Origin: a virus
IMG/VR virus record: IMGVR_UViG_3300024518_003750
Span: 1 to 20,562 of that record
Strand: one strand, 5' to 3'
DNA length: 20,562 bases
Shown here: positions 1 to 7,284 of the stretch, piece by piece
Numbering within the stretch: the first letter of the stretch is position 1
How the letters are laid out: each line of letters starts with the position of its first letter
The notes under the pieces: generated by a model
The model's database searches: none
The model's input: only the letters and a program-made list of their open reading frames with translations
Told to the model about the DNA's origin: nothing
Translations under genes and position numbers: made by a program

Positions 1-54
1 GTTGGATTCGCTCGCACGGATCAGTTGTACCGTGTTTCAACGCAAAACACGCCG

Positions 55-87
55 CCTGTAGACGCGCCACCACGGCCACTCTACAGG
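55..87. repeat. 8-bp inverted repeat upstream of the putative terS
   Basis: CCTGTAGA (55-62) and TCTACAGG (80-87) are perfect reverse complements separated by 17 nt, so the transcript could fold into a hairpin. It lies 18 nt before the ATG at 106. If translation began at the TTG at 25, the repeat would be inside the coding sequence. A role as a packaging-protein recognition site or a leader hairpin is inference from its position beside a putative terminase gene. Confidence 0.4.
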
Positions 88-105
88 TCACGCCCTACAT
101 CCGCC

Positions 106-636
106 ATGGGGGCTGTTTTGGCGCGTAAACCCATACTTAGAGCAGGGGACCCGACGAAACTTCAGGCGCTGGGGTGGTTATCACTGAATGCCGGTTCGGG
201 GCCGTCAGACTGTGCGAGGCACTTCCAGCCCAACTGTCCAGCGAAGCACGTCGAGCGGCTGAGGTTGCGTATAACGGCATGGCTGAGACAGGAGCGGCAC
301 GCAGTAGTCGACGCCAGACCCCAGCTGATCACGATGGCCCAAGCCCCCCCCGCTCCTCAGAGGCAGCTCGAGGTTGCGCCGGCTGACATGGGGGCCACGG
401 AGTACTTTGAGTGGCAGGTCAACGAGCTCGGGCAGGCGTTCTCAGAGGCCAGTGAGCGAGGCAAGGCGGGGCTCTCTAAGGCCATGAACGAAGCGCGGGT
501 GAAGCTTGATGCGGCACGGGAGCAGGAGAGCGTGGGGCCTGTAGACATCGAGGCCGTAATCGCGGAGCTGATGCGTCTGGATGCCGACACGAGGACACAC
601 ATAGTCGGGGCCGTTCAGAGGCTCACGGAGGAGTAG
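106..636 (+). CDS. Putative terminase small subunit (weak call)
   Basis: This is a 176-aa soluble protein. The N-terminal half (about residues 15-65) is rich in short helices, with a possible helix-turn-helix around the segment with a pair of Cys (SDCARHFQPNC). The C-terminal half is acidic and helical (EYFEWQVNELGQ, then EAVIAELMRLDADTR), compatible with an oligomerising TerS core. Length, predicted DNA binding and position close to the large terminase suggest a small terminase subunit, which would select viral DNA for packaging. No diagnostic family motif was recognised, so this is inference. The ATG at 106 was chosen over an in-frame TTG at 25 because the extension contains an inverted repeat and looks non-globular. 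Neither start has a good Shine-Dalgarno. The gene converges on terL, which lies on the opposite strand. It could instead be an unrelated early regulatory protein. Confidence 0.45.
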   Translation: MGAVLARKPILRAGDPTKLQALGWLSLNAGSGPSDCARHFQPNCPAKHVERLRLRITAWLRQERHAVVDARPQLITMAQAPPAPQRQLEVAPADMGATEYFEWQVNELGQAFSEASERGKAGLSKAMNEARVKLDAAREQESVGPVDIEAVIAELMRLDADTRTHIVGAVQRLTEE

Positions 637-737
637 CGTGTGCAGTGATCGGTGAGTCTGAGGGCTGAGGGGGACAGCGTCGTTAGGGCTGGCCTCGGGG
701 TCTATCCCACCTCCCGCGCCACAGCGTACACGACGAG
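637..737. other. Convergent gap between putative terS and terL
   Basis: About 100 nt lie between two gene ends that face each other. A bidirectional terminator would be expected, but only short stems such as GGG-TCTAT-CCC are present and there is no following T-run. I see no convincing terminator, promoter or gene here. Confidence 0.4.
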
Positions 738-2102
738 TCAACGGCCCCGAACGCCCATCACGAGGTATCTCCAGGCATCCATAGCGTGGTCATTCCGCTT
801 CAAGGGACTTTCTGTGCCGTTCGTCTTGCCCTCAGAAGGCCTAACGTAGTTCTCGATCTCCTGAATGAAGTGATGACACGTGCTGAAAACGACACACGCA
901 GCCTGTCCGATCAGGACTCGCCCCTCTAGTCGTTCGGCGCACGCACTGATACCAGCCTCTAGCGCGTTCCTGGCTGGCCGGAATCGGATCCCGTGTTCGC
1001 GCCTCATGTCGACAATCAGCTGCTTTCCGCTCGGATCCGCCCATGAGTCATTGATACGCTCGCCTTCCTCACTGGCTCGGATGCGTTCGGCGTGTTGACG
1101 TAGGCTCCACCCTGCCTTGTAGTGCTCGCGGTAGATGACGAGCTGGTTATCCGGCGAGAGGGCCCCCCAGAGGACGCAGGTGGGGTTCCGAAACCCGAAG
1201 TCTATAGCCCTGAAGCGCGGCCAGTCCGCGGGGATCTCGAACGGGTCGACAACGTGGTTGTTCCGGGACCACGCCTCGTAGACCCGGCCCTCTAGCGTCA
1301 CAAACTCGCCTCGCTCCCTGGCTGCGCGCTCATGGGCCCCATACTGGCTGTAAATGGCTTCGAGTTCGTCTGTGGGCACGTAGGGGTTGTCCGCCCCGTG
1401 TAGCCAGTGGACGCGTCGACGCGCGCCTGCTGGCGGTGTGGCGACGAACCGCTCATAGACCCACGTGAGACCTTTTAGCGGAGTCATGGTGAGGAGCATC
1501 CGGGGCGGTCCGTGTGGTCCTACTCGGATGATTGTCTCGCCCCAGACGTCCTCCTTCGGCTCCTCGTCGAACCAGGCTACCCGGGGCTCCGCGCCCTGGA
1601 AGGCCTCGCGGCCCTGATCGTTTGCCTTGAACCACAGGATAGCGGGCTTTTCGTAGCCGGGACAGTCGATGTAGACCCGGGCCTCACCGCGGCCCCGAAA
1701 GTTGTACCAGCGTTTGTCTCTACGAGGCAGTAGGGCATCGATGTGAGACCGGTGGTAGCGCAGGGAGTCATTCGATGAGAGCGCCACAGCCCACCCCTCT
1801 CCCGGGCCTGTGGGGATGTTCAGTCCGTTGGGCCCCAGATCGAACCCGTTAGCCGCTGCCCACCGCCGTACCATGGGGTGGTCCGATCCGAGGGTGTAGG
1901 CCACGGTGAGCACGCGGCCGGTCTCGGTCTTGCTGGCCCGGTTGCCCCCGAATATCGCAGTCTCATGGGTGCCGAGGTGCTCAATCACTCTGCGCTGGCT
2001 GGTTTTCGGGGCTGGCGCGTCCCATGCTCGCCAGCTCCCCATCGGCATGTCATCTTGGAGCTTGCGAAACTGACTCAGTGTGGCGAGGGCTCCAAGGCTC
2101 AC
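738..2102 (-). CDS. terL: Terminase large subunit (packaging ATPase/nuclease)
   Basis: This 454-aa protein is the packaging motor, which hydrolyses ATP to drive DNA into the prohead and cuts concatemers. Visible motifs in order are a deviant Walker A GGNRASKT (residues 52-59), Walker B VAWFDE with D179/E180, coupling motif LLTMTPLKG (203-211), and RNase H-like nuclease acidic residues D301 (AIDFGF), D356 (WADPSG) and D438/D442 (RNDHAMDAW). The length fits complete terminases of the Terminase_6 type. The start is a GTG at 2102 that overlaps the TGA of the upstream RHH gene as GTGA, and there is no clear Shine-Dalgarno, so translation is probably coupled. It is encoded opposite to the portal and all other structural genes, whereas most siphoviruses have terL and portal co-directional. 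The family call is secure. Confidence 0.96.
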   Translation of the reverse strand: MSLGALATLSQFRKLQDDMPMGSWRAWDAPAPKTSQRRVIEHLGTHETAIFGGNRASKTETGRVLTVAYTLGSDHPMVRRWAAANGFDLGPNGLNIPTGPGEGWAVALSSNDSLRYHRSHIDALLPRRDKRWYNFRGRGEARVYIDCPGYEKPAILWFKANDQGREAFQGAEPRVAWFDEEPKEDVWGETIIRVGPHGPPRMLLTMTPLKGLTWVYERFVATPPAGARRRVHWLHGADNPYVPTDELEAIYSQYGAHERAARERGEFVTLEGRVYEAWSRNNHVVDPFEIPADWPRFRAIDFGFRNPTCVLWGALSPDNQLVIYREHYKAGWSLRQHAERIRASEEGERINDSWADPSGKQLIVDMRREHGIRFRPARNALEAGISACAERLEGRVLIGQAACVVFSTCHHFIQEIENYVRPSEGKTNGTESPLKRNDHAMDAWRYLVMGVRGR

Positions 2103-2275
2103 CGTCTGTTACGCCGCGCTCTGTCTCGGTCCTCCTCGTCGTCGCGTTCGAGTCCCTCTCGGATGTAGCGCACGACTTGACTCGATCTGTTCCGGTCCTC
2201 CCGCCTGGCCCGCTCCTCCAGCTCTTCGACGAGGTGTCGATCGTCGTCTTTAACGTAAATGGGGAATCTAGGCAT
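2099..2275 (-). CDS. Ribbon-helix-helix (Arc/MetJ/CopG-like) small DNA-binding protein
   Basis: This 58-aa protein begins MPRFPIYVKDDD, a typical RHH N-terminal beta-strand. Helix 1 (HLVEELEERARRED), the turn (NRSSQ) and helix 2 (VVRYIREGLER) follow, and it ends in a highly charged Arg/Asp tail. RHH proteins dimerise and insert the strand into the DNA major groove, usually as repressors. The ATG at 2275 was chosen because the fold starts there and a modest GGACGGA lies upstream. An in-frame ATG at 2326 would add 17 residues that do not look like the domain. Its stop overlaps the terL start (GTGA), so the two genes form a coupled minus-strand pair. It may autoregulate from the divergent region at 2276-2359 or help the terminase recognise DNA. 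Both roles are inference. Confidence 0.75.
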   Translation of the reverse strand: MPRFPIYVKDDDRHLVEELEERARREDRNRSSQVVRYIREGLERDDEEDRDRARRNRR

Positions 2276-2359
2276 TTGTCCGTCCGGTATGTGGGTCAAG
2301 TCACACACAGAGTATAACGTAGGCATACAATCGTTGGGAACAGGGGGTATCGGTGTTCC
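2276..2359. promoter_or_regulatory. Divergent regulatory region between RHH/terL and the portal operon
   Basis: This 84-nt gap separates divergent transcription units and is locally AT-richer than its surroundings. It holds overlapping -10-like boxes, TATAAC on plus (2313-2318) and TATACT on minus (2316-2311), within the stretch AGTATAACGTAGGCATAC. No convincing -35 box is present at 16-18 nt on either strand. The host sigma factor is unknown, so the promoter call is tentative. The position implies that both the packaging pair and the late plus-strand operon could start here. Confidence 0.4.
2337..2359. repeat. 6-bp inverted repeat abutting the portal start
   Basis: GGAACA (2337-2342) and TGTTCC (2354-2359) are perfect reverse complements separated by 11 nt, ending one base before the portal GTG. 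The site could be an operator, for instance for the neighbouring RHH protein, or a hairpin masking the start. A six-base arm can arise by chance, so confidence is low. Confidence 0.3.
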
Positions 2360-3889
2360 GTGTCATCGGCGATTACACGACGCCCCCCCATGGTTCAGCG
2401 ACTGACCAACTGGCTCAGCCGCTTTTTCGTCGTCCAGGACCCAGGGGTAGCCTCAGCAGACAGTGAAGAGGCGGCGCCTGGGTACCCCACCGAGAGCAGC
2501 ACGAGCGCCATGAGCCGCTTTCCGTGGGTCTATGCGTGCGTAAAGGCGCGGTCTGGGGACATCGCGGGCCTGCCGTTGGTTGCAGTGACGGTGAACAGCG
2601 ACGGAACACGGCAGATCAACCGCGCACACCCGGCCCTAGAGCGCTGGAAGAAGCCCCACGAGCGCTGTAGCGGGCTCCGTCTTCGTCGACAGCTGGCTGC
2701 AGACTTCCGGTTGACGGGCAACTGGTACTGCTGGTGCCCGGGTGGCGTAGCCTCTGACGGTCCGATCCTGCGTATCCACCCGAACCAGATCAAGCCGGTG
2801 GTGCGAAACGGGGTTGTTGACCACTTCGTCATGGGCACGACGCAGAAGACCCGTCTGGAATGGGACGAAGTGCTCCACGTGGGCGATATCAGCTGGGAGG
2901 ACGGGGTAACGGGCGTCCTTGGCGAGTCCCCTATTCGCGCACTCAACGACGACCTGCATACCGAGCTCGCAGCAAAGAACCACTCCAAGGCCAGCGCGAA
3001 CCGCGGCCGCTTGGAAATAATCCTATCTGCGAAAGAGGCGGTAGGAGGGTTCAATCAGGAAACTAGCGACCGGATCCGTGACCGCTACAACGAATCACGG
3101 GCGAAGGGCGACGGCCTGTTCTTGGTTGGAGAGGCTCTCGAGGCTACCCCGCTTAGCCTCACAGCCCGAGACATGGAGTTTTCGGCCCAGAGCGACTCTA
3201 CACGGTTCTCAACGCTGGCCGTTATGGGCGTTGTTCCGGTCCGTGTTGGCCTACCGTCGGCCAACTACGGCACCAGCAAACAGCAGATGAGGAACTACTG
3301 GGACGACATCCGAAGGGAAGCGCAGCTATTCAACGCAGAAATGAGCCGCACAACTGGCGATGGGGTGCTTATTGAGCATGACTTTGCCGATGTTGAGCCG
3401 CTGCAGGTGTCCTACACGGAGCGCCAGCTACGCGCGCAGACCTGGATGTTCTCGTTTGGTGCTGACCCGAGGGAGGCGGCAGACTTCGAGGGCTTCCCTG
3501 ACGCGCCCGTTGGCGAAGTCTCTCCGGCTGCCCCTACCGCCACTCAGAGGCCTGCTGCCGAGGTCGACGAAGGCCAGGAGCGCGGACTGGAATCGGCGAT
3601 CTGGAGGTACCTGCAGGGTGCGTCGCTCCGGTATGTCGCGCGCGTTCAGTCCGGAGATCTAGAGGGCGGCGACGAGGAACGGACGTGGTGTACCGCGGCG
3701 CTCATGTCCCACCTTCCCCACGCACGTGCCAGCGCTCTAGCCGGCCGGATCGTGGCAGAGACCGACCATGCCATTCGATACCTTCACAATGACGCTCGGT
3801 CCACCGGCGTTGACGGCGTGATCGGTCTCGCATCCCTTCGTGCGTTCGGCAGAGAGCGCGCACACCACATCGCACGTGAGGCCGCATGA
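2360..3889 (+). CDS. Portal protein (HK97 gp3-like)
   Basis: This 509-aa protein forms the dodecameric ring through which DNA enters and to which the connector attaches. The family signature is the N-terminal MVQRLTNWLSRFF, then VYACVKARSGDIAGLPL, the wing/stem region with ILRIHPNQIKPV and DEVLHVGDISWEDGVTG, and the C-terminal crown helix around NYGTSKQQMRNYWDDI. The GTG at 2360 has a G-run (2343-2347) upstream. An ATG at 2390 (residue 11) begins the conserved part but has no Shine-Dalgarno, so either may be used. After residue 390 comes a Pro/Ala-rich linker and a C-terminal extension of about 100 residues (ERGLESAIWRYLQG to the end) that I do not recognise as part of the standard portal core. 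The stop overlaps the protease ATG by 4 nt. Confidence 0.92.
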   Translation: MSSAITRRPPMVQRLTNWLSRFFVVQDPGVASADSEEAAPGYPTESSTSAMSRFPWVYACVKARSGDIAGLPLVAVTVNSDGTRQINRAHPALERWKKPHERCSGLRLRRQLAADFRLTGNWYCWCPGGVASDGPILRIHPNQIKPVVRNGVVDHFVMGTTQKTRLEWDEVLHVGDISWEDGVTGVLGESPIRALNDDLHTELAAKNHSKASANRGRLEIILSAKEAVGGFNQETSDRIRDRYNESRAKGDGLFLVGEALEATPLSLTARDMEFSAQSDSTRFSTLAVMGVVPVRVGLPSANYGTSKQQMRNYWDDIRREAQLFNAEMSRTTGDGVLIEHDFADVEPLQVSYTERQLRAQTWMFSFGADPREAADFEGFPDAPVGEVSPAAPTATQRPAAEVDEGQERGLESAIWRYLQGASLRYVARVQSGDLEGGDEERTWCTAALMSHLPHARASALAGRIVAETDHAIRYLHNDARSTGVDGVIGLASLRAFGRERAHHIAREAA

Positions 3890-5028
3890 GCTTCGTCTAC
3901 GAGACTAGGCGAGGATTCCTCGCCACCCTGATCAAGGCCGGCGAGTCCACCAGCAAGGCCGGCAAGATCACAACCCGGTTCACGGCATCCACAGAGGCAC
4001 CAGACCGCGCAGAGGACGTGGTGGTCCAGGATTGGAATCTCACCGCCTTCAAGGCGAACCCGGTGATTCTGTGGGCCCACAACAGCGCAGAGAACCCGGT
4101 AGGACGGGCCCTTTCGTCTGGCGTTGAGTCAGGCAATCTAGCGATCGAGGTGCAGTGGGACGCGTCCGAAGCGAACAGGCGCGGGATGCTCATCGCTCAC
4201 CAGTTCGCTGAGGGCTTCCTGTCGGCCGGCTCTGTTGGATTTCGGCATGGCAAACGGGAGCTGCGGGCGGATCTGGACAAAGACCACCCCCACCACCAGC
4301 AGCTGGGTGAGGGCGTACCACGCTGGCAGAGCGGGTTCAGGTTCAGCGCGAACGAGCTCCTAGAGTTCAGCGCGGTATCGATCCCAATGAACCAGGACGC
4401 CCTAGCCCAGCGCGGTTGGGCACAGAAGGCGCTCACCGAGGACGGGAAAGCCCTAGCCGAGCACGCACAGAAGGCAGAGACTCGTGAGGAGCAGATCCGG
4501 CGGATCCTGGTGGAGCTACTTCCCAAGGTCCTGGTCCCAACCATGCTCGAACACGAAGATGTCAGAGCGGCCCTGTCCGGCGTCTACCTCTCACAGCAGG
4601 AACCAGAGCCCAAACATTGGTTGGACTCACTCCCAACCAAGCGCGAGTCCCGGTATCGGCTGGTCAGTTGTGGGGTCACCATGAGGGGCCGCAACCTGGC
4701 GTCTCTGCTGAACCGCCTGATTCGTGAAGCATCCGACGACGACACGCCACCCTCTGAGATCGTCGCTGCTATGGGCGCAGCTGCAGGCATCGACGCGGGC
4801 ACAGTCAACCAGATCCTCAACAACGAGATCGATTGTCCGCCCGTCGAGCGCCTTGAAGGGTTCGCAGAGGCTCTCAGCGTTCGTGTACAACGCCTGATCT
4901 CTGCCGCCGAATCAGACGGATGTGAGTACGAAGAGCGGTCTGCAGACCCAGGAACCGCGAAACACTGGCTTGACCAGTTGGCCGATTCGGCCCCTAGCGA
5001 CAACCTCAGCCACCTCTTCGGAGAGTAG
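3886..5028 (+). CDS. HK97-family prohead protease with C-terminal XRE-like HTH region
   Basis: This 380-aa maturation protease would cleave the capsid delta domain. The protease domain (about residues 25-180) shows the S78/U35 features: H65 in ILWAHNSAENPVGRA, S116 in FLSAGSVGFR, and ELLEFSAVSIPMNQDA (158-172), the strand carrying the third catalytic region. The usual family length is about 200 residues. Here the chain continues with a helical linker and then, at about 270-348, a segment matching the Cro/CI helix-turn-helix pattern (EIVAAMGAAAGID, TVNQILNNEIDCPPVERL, EGFAEALSV), ending SDGCEYEE. Two near-identical heptads, KHWLDSL (243-249) and KHWLDQL (359-365), bracket it. The extension may be a scaffold or assembly module; that is inference. 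The ATG overlaps the portal stop (ATGA). Confidence 0.9.
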   Translation: MSFVYETRRGFLATLIKAGESTSKAGKITTRFTASTEAPDRAEDVVVQDWNLTAFKANPVILWAHNSAENPVGRALSSGVESGNLAIEVQWDASEANRRGMLIAHQFAEGFLSAGSVGFRHGKRELRADLDKDHPHHQQLGEGVPRWQSGFRFSANELLEFSAVSIPMNQDALAQRGWAQKALTEDGKALAEHAQKAETREEQIRRILVELLPKVLVPTMLEHEDVRAALSGVYLSQQEPEPKHWLDSLPTKRESRYRLVSCGVTMRGRNLASLLNRLIREASDDDTPPSEIVAAMGAAAGIDAGTVNQILNNEIDCPPVERLEGFAEALSVRVQRLISAAESDGCEYEERSADPGTAKHWLDQLADSAPSDNLSHLFGE

Positions 5029-5032
5029 GACC

Positions 5033-6580
5033 ATGGATAAGAACTACACAGAGACCAAAGAGGCGCTCAACCAGTGTCTCCAAGAGATCAAAGACCACCT
5101 CAAGACCACCGACGACCGCGGCGACGCTCGCGAGGCGCAGGTAGACAAGGTGATCGACGACCTTCGCGGCAAGATGAAGAGCTTTGAGGCAGCGCAGGCC
5201 ATGGCGGCCCGCTACACCCCGACCGGTTCTGACGGCGATCTGGCCGACTTCGTGGAGCGACACGTCCCCACGATCCAGAAGCAGGGCAGCATCAACGCCG
5301 ATGCAGCGAAGCAGGGACGTAAAGCCGCCTACTTCACCGGTGCAGAGCCTGATACCGCCATCCGCCTCAAGGGTGTGCACTACGACGACGGCTCCTATGA
5401 GTCCGGCTTGCTCGACAGCACCGAGCCTGTCAACGACTGGCATGAGCGCTTGCTCGACATGATCGACACCCGCAACATGGTGCGCGCGATCAAGGGCTCG
5501 CAGGCCCCGCGCGGTGGAGCCATGGACCGCCGGATCCTCCGACACCTGGCCCGTGCTCCAGGCATGGTTGGCAAGATCTTCGCGGACTCCAGCGGCATTG
5601 GCGCCGAATGGATCCCGGATAGCACCCTGCCTACCCTCGAGCGGACCCTCAAGGGAGCTCGTCGCGTGGAGGCCCTGTTCGGCACGCTAGCCAGCCCCCC
5701 GGGAGGCAGTCTGATTCTGCCTTTCGAGACCACCGGCCTGCGTCCCTACAAGGCAGGCGCGGCTACCGCAGACGATCCGGCGCAGTTCACCAGCTCTTCG
5801 CTGGTAACCGCGAACCGCACGTTCACGCCTGCCAAGCTGGCTGTCCGTGCGCAGGTCGACCGCGACGCCGCTACCGACTCGATCATCGCGGCCGCTTCGG
5901 TCATTCGCGAGGCCATGGTCTCGGCGCTGGTCGATGGTAGCGAGGATGCGATCATCAACGGCGACACGACCGCTACTCACCGCCACACGGGCCTCTCGGG
6001 TTGGAACATCCGTAGCCGTTGGGGCGCCTCGGGCCTTGGCGGTGGCGGCGATCACCGCCGGCTCTGGGACGGTCTGATCGAGACCGCGTTCACTGCCTCG
6101 AACACCAACGACGGAAGCTCTGTGCAGACGACCGCTGGGATCCTGGCGTCGCGTGCGTCGCTCACCACTCCCCACGGACTGGCCGACAACGTGCTGATCA
6201 CCTCGCTGGAATGGTACCTGCTCAAGATGCTGGGGCTGGCCGAAGTCCTCACCGTAGACAAGTTCGGACCACAAGCAACGGTCCTCACCGGCCAGCTGGC
6301 ATCGATCCTCGGTATGCCCGTCGTGATCTCCGATTTCGTGGACTCGCAGTACAACGCGTCTGGTGTCTACGACGACAGCACCAAGACCAAGACCGGCTAT
6401 CTCATCGCCGACCCGAGCCGGTTCCGCATGGTCACCCGTGCTGGTGCAGCCGTGGAGACCGCACCTGACATCACGCGCGGGATCGACAACTGGGTTGCCA
6501 CCGAGCGCAAGACCCTCGCCAACATCGACGCCTCGGCCACGAAGAACGTGCGCTGGGAATTCAACCTCAGCGCCTCGTAG
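5033..6580 (+). CDS. Major capsid protein, HK97 fold
   Basis: This 515-aa protein builds the icosahedral shell. Residues 1-60 are a charged coiled coil (KEALNQCLQEIKDHLK, VDKVIDDLRGKMKSF), typical of the cleaved delta/scaffold domain of HK97-type capsids. A flexible Gly/Asp-rich junction follows, then the shell domain with LERTLKGARRVEALF, SLILPFETTGLRPYKAG, the P-domain helix SIIAAASVIREAMVSALVDG followed by EDAIINGD, and a C-terminal GIDNWVATERKTLANID strand region. The ATG at 5033 is preceded by GGAGAGTAGGA at good spacing. The reading frame is open upstream to 4922, but that part overlaps the protease out of frame and is not expected to be translated. Location directly after the protease is canonical. 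No separate scaffold gene is seen, consistent with the built-in delta domain. Confidence 0.93.
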   Translation: MDKNYTETKEALNQCLQEIKDHLKTTDDRGDAREAQVDKVIDDLRGKMKSFEAAQAMAARYTPTGSDGDLADFVERHVPTIQKQGSINADAAKQGRKAAYFTGAEPDTAIRLKGVHYDDGSYESGLLDSTEPVNDWHERLLDMIDTRNMVRAIKGSQAPRGGAMDRRILRHLARAPGMVGKIFADSSGIGAEWIPDSTLPTLERTLKGARRVEALFGTLASPPGGSLILPFETTGLRPYKAGAATADDPAQFTSSSLVTANRTFTPAKLAVRAQVDRDAATDSIIAAASVIREAMVSALVDGSEDAIINGDTTATHRHTGLSGWNIRSRWGASGLGGGGDHRRLWDGLIETAFTASNTNDGSSVQTTAGILASRASLTTPHGLADNVLITSLEWYLLKMLGLAEVLTVDKFGPQATVLTGQLASILGMPVVISDFVDSQYNASGVYDDSTKTKTGYLIADPSRFRMVTRAGAAVETAPDITRGIDNWVATERKTLANIDASATKNVRWEFNLSAS

Positions 6581-6595
6581 GCCACAGGAGACACC

Positions 6596-6997
6596 ATGTC
6601 TGCAGGACAAGTTCAGTGCGTAAACATCCAGGTCGACGAGGCCGCGGGTACCGATGACGAGATCTACTGGTCAAACCCGTTTCCGGGTACCTGGAAGATC
6701 GATGCCATCTACTTCGCGCCTGGGACCGCCCTGGCCATCAACGCTACCAACTACATCACGGTCACCGTCTCGTCTAACGACGGGGCAGCAGGCAGCGATG
6801 TGACCGTTGCCACACACAACACCAACACGGGCGGCACCGCGCATGTACTGAAGACCAACTTCGCGTTGACTCTTACGGCCGGGGTCGGCCTTGAGTTGGC
6901 CCAGGGCGAGGGTCTGAAGTTCGCTTCGGTCGGTACGTCGTCGGGTGGCGCTTGGGACGGTACCTACTGCGTGGCCATGACCAAGGTTCGGGTGTAG
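6596..6997 (+). CDS. Beta-rich capsid-associated (decoration-type) candidate, paralogue of 16119-16520
   Basis: This 133-aa protein is predicted to be mostly beta-strand, small and soluble, without signal peptide or TM segment. It follows the major capsid gene by 15 nt, has a strong AGGAG Shine-Dalgarno before the ATG, and sits where many siphoviruses encode head decoration or head-fibre proteins. It is clearly related to the 133-aa protein encoded at 16119-16520. Shared landmarks in the same order are IQVD.AA, W.ID...FAP, SNY/TNY, NDG..G.DV, HNT, G.GLK and W.G.Y. The function therefore has to suit both the head and the tail-fibre ends of the operon. A surface-exposed decoration or adhesion fold is the simplest inference, but no known family was identified with certainty. 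Confidence 0.7.
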   Translation: MSAGQVQCVNIQVDEAAGTDDEIYWSNPFPGTWKIDAIYFAPGTALAINATNYITVTVSSNDGAAGSDVTVATHNTNTGGTAHVLKTNFALTLTAGVGLELAQGEGLKFASVGTSSGGAWDGTYCVAMTKVRV

Positions 6998-6999
6998 CC

Positions 7000-7284
7000 A
7001 TGAAGCTGCGTTTCCTCGGCATGTCGCGTGACGCTTCCTACCAGAACAACGGGCGGGGGATCTCGCCCTGGGCGCCTGGCGAGGAGCGAGACGTGTCCGA
7101 GGAGAACGCCGCGTATCTCATGGAAACCTTCGAGGGGTGCTTCGAGGTCATCAGGCCTCGGGCACCCGTCAAGGCCCCAGCGAACCGTGCCATGGACGCA
7201 CCGGTCACAAGAGCGGCCCCCAAGGCTGCGAAGAAGGCGCCAGCGAAGAAGAAGAAGGCGACTGGCAGACTCAAGGGGGGCTGA
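7000..7284 (+). CDS. Small protein with Lys/Ala-rich C-terminal tail
   Basis: This 94-aa protein has an N-terminal part of about 60 residues (MKLRFLGMSRDASYQN, then VSEENAAYLMETFEG, FEVI) that looks like a compact domain often found next to phage head genes. A histone H1-like basic tail follows (APKAAKKAPAKKKKATGRLK). The ATG at 7000 starts 2 nt after the preceding stop. An upstream in-frame ATG at 6952 lies inside the preceding gene and is less likely. The basic tail could bind DNA or an acidic capsid surface; this is inference. Its TGA abuts the TTG start of the next gene. Confidence 0.65.
   Translation: MKLRFLGMSRDASYQNNGRGISPWAPGEERDVSEENAAYLMETFEGCFEVIRPRAPVKAPANRAMDAPVTRAAPKAAKKAPAKKKKATGRLKGG

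Noticed and set aside
637-737. Bidirectional terminator between terS and terL
   Set aside because: Only 3-bp stems without a T-run were found.
4922-5032. 5' extension of the capsid gene
   Set aside because: It lies inside the protease gene in another frame, and the ATG at 5033 has a strong Shine-Dalgarno.
5006-6610. Long minus-strand frames opposite the capsid gene (179 and 307 aa)
   Set aside because: They mirror the capsid codons in a GC-rich region, have no recognisable domains and are fully covered by a confident plus-strand gene.
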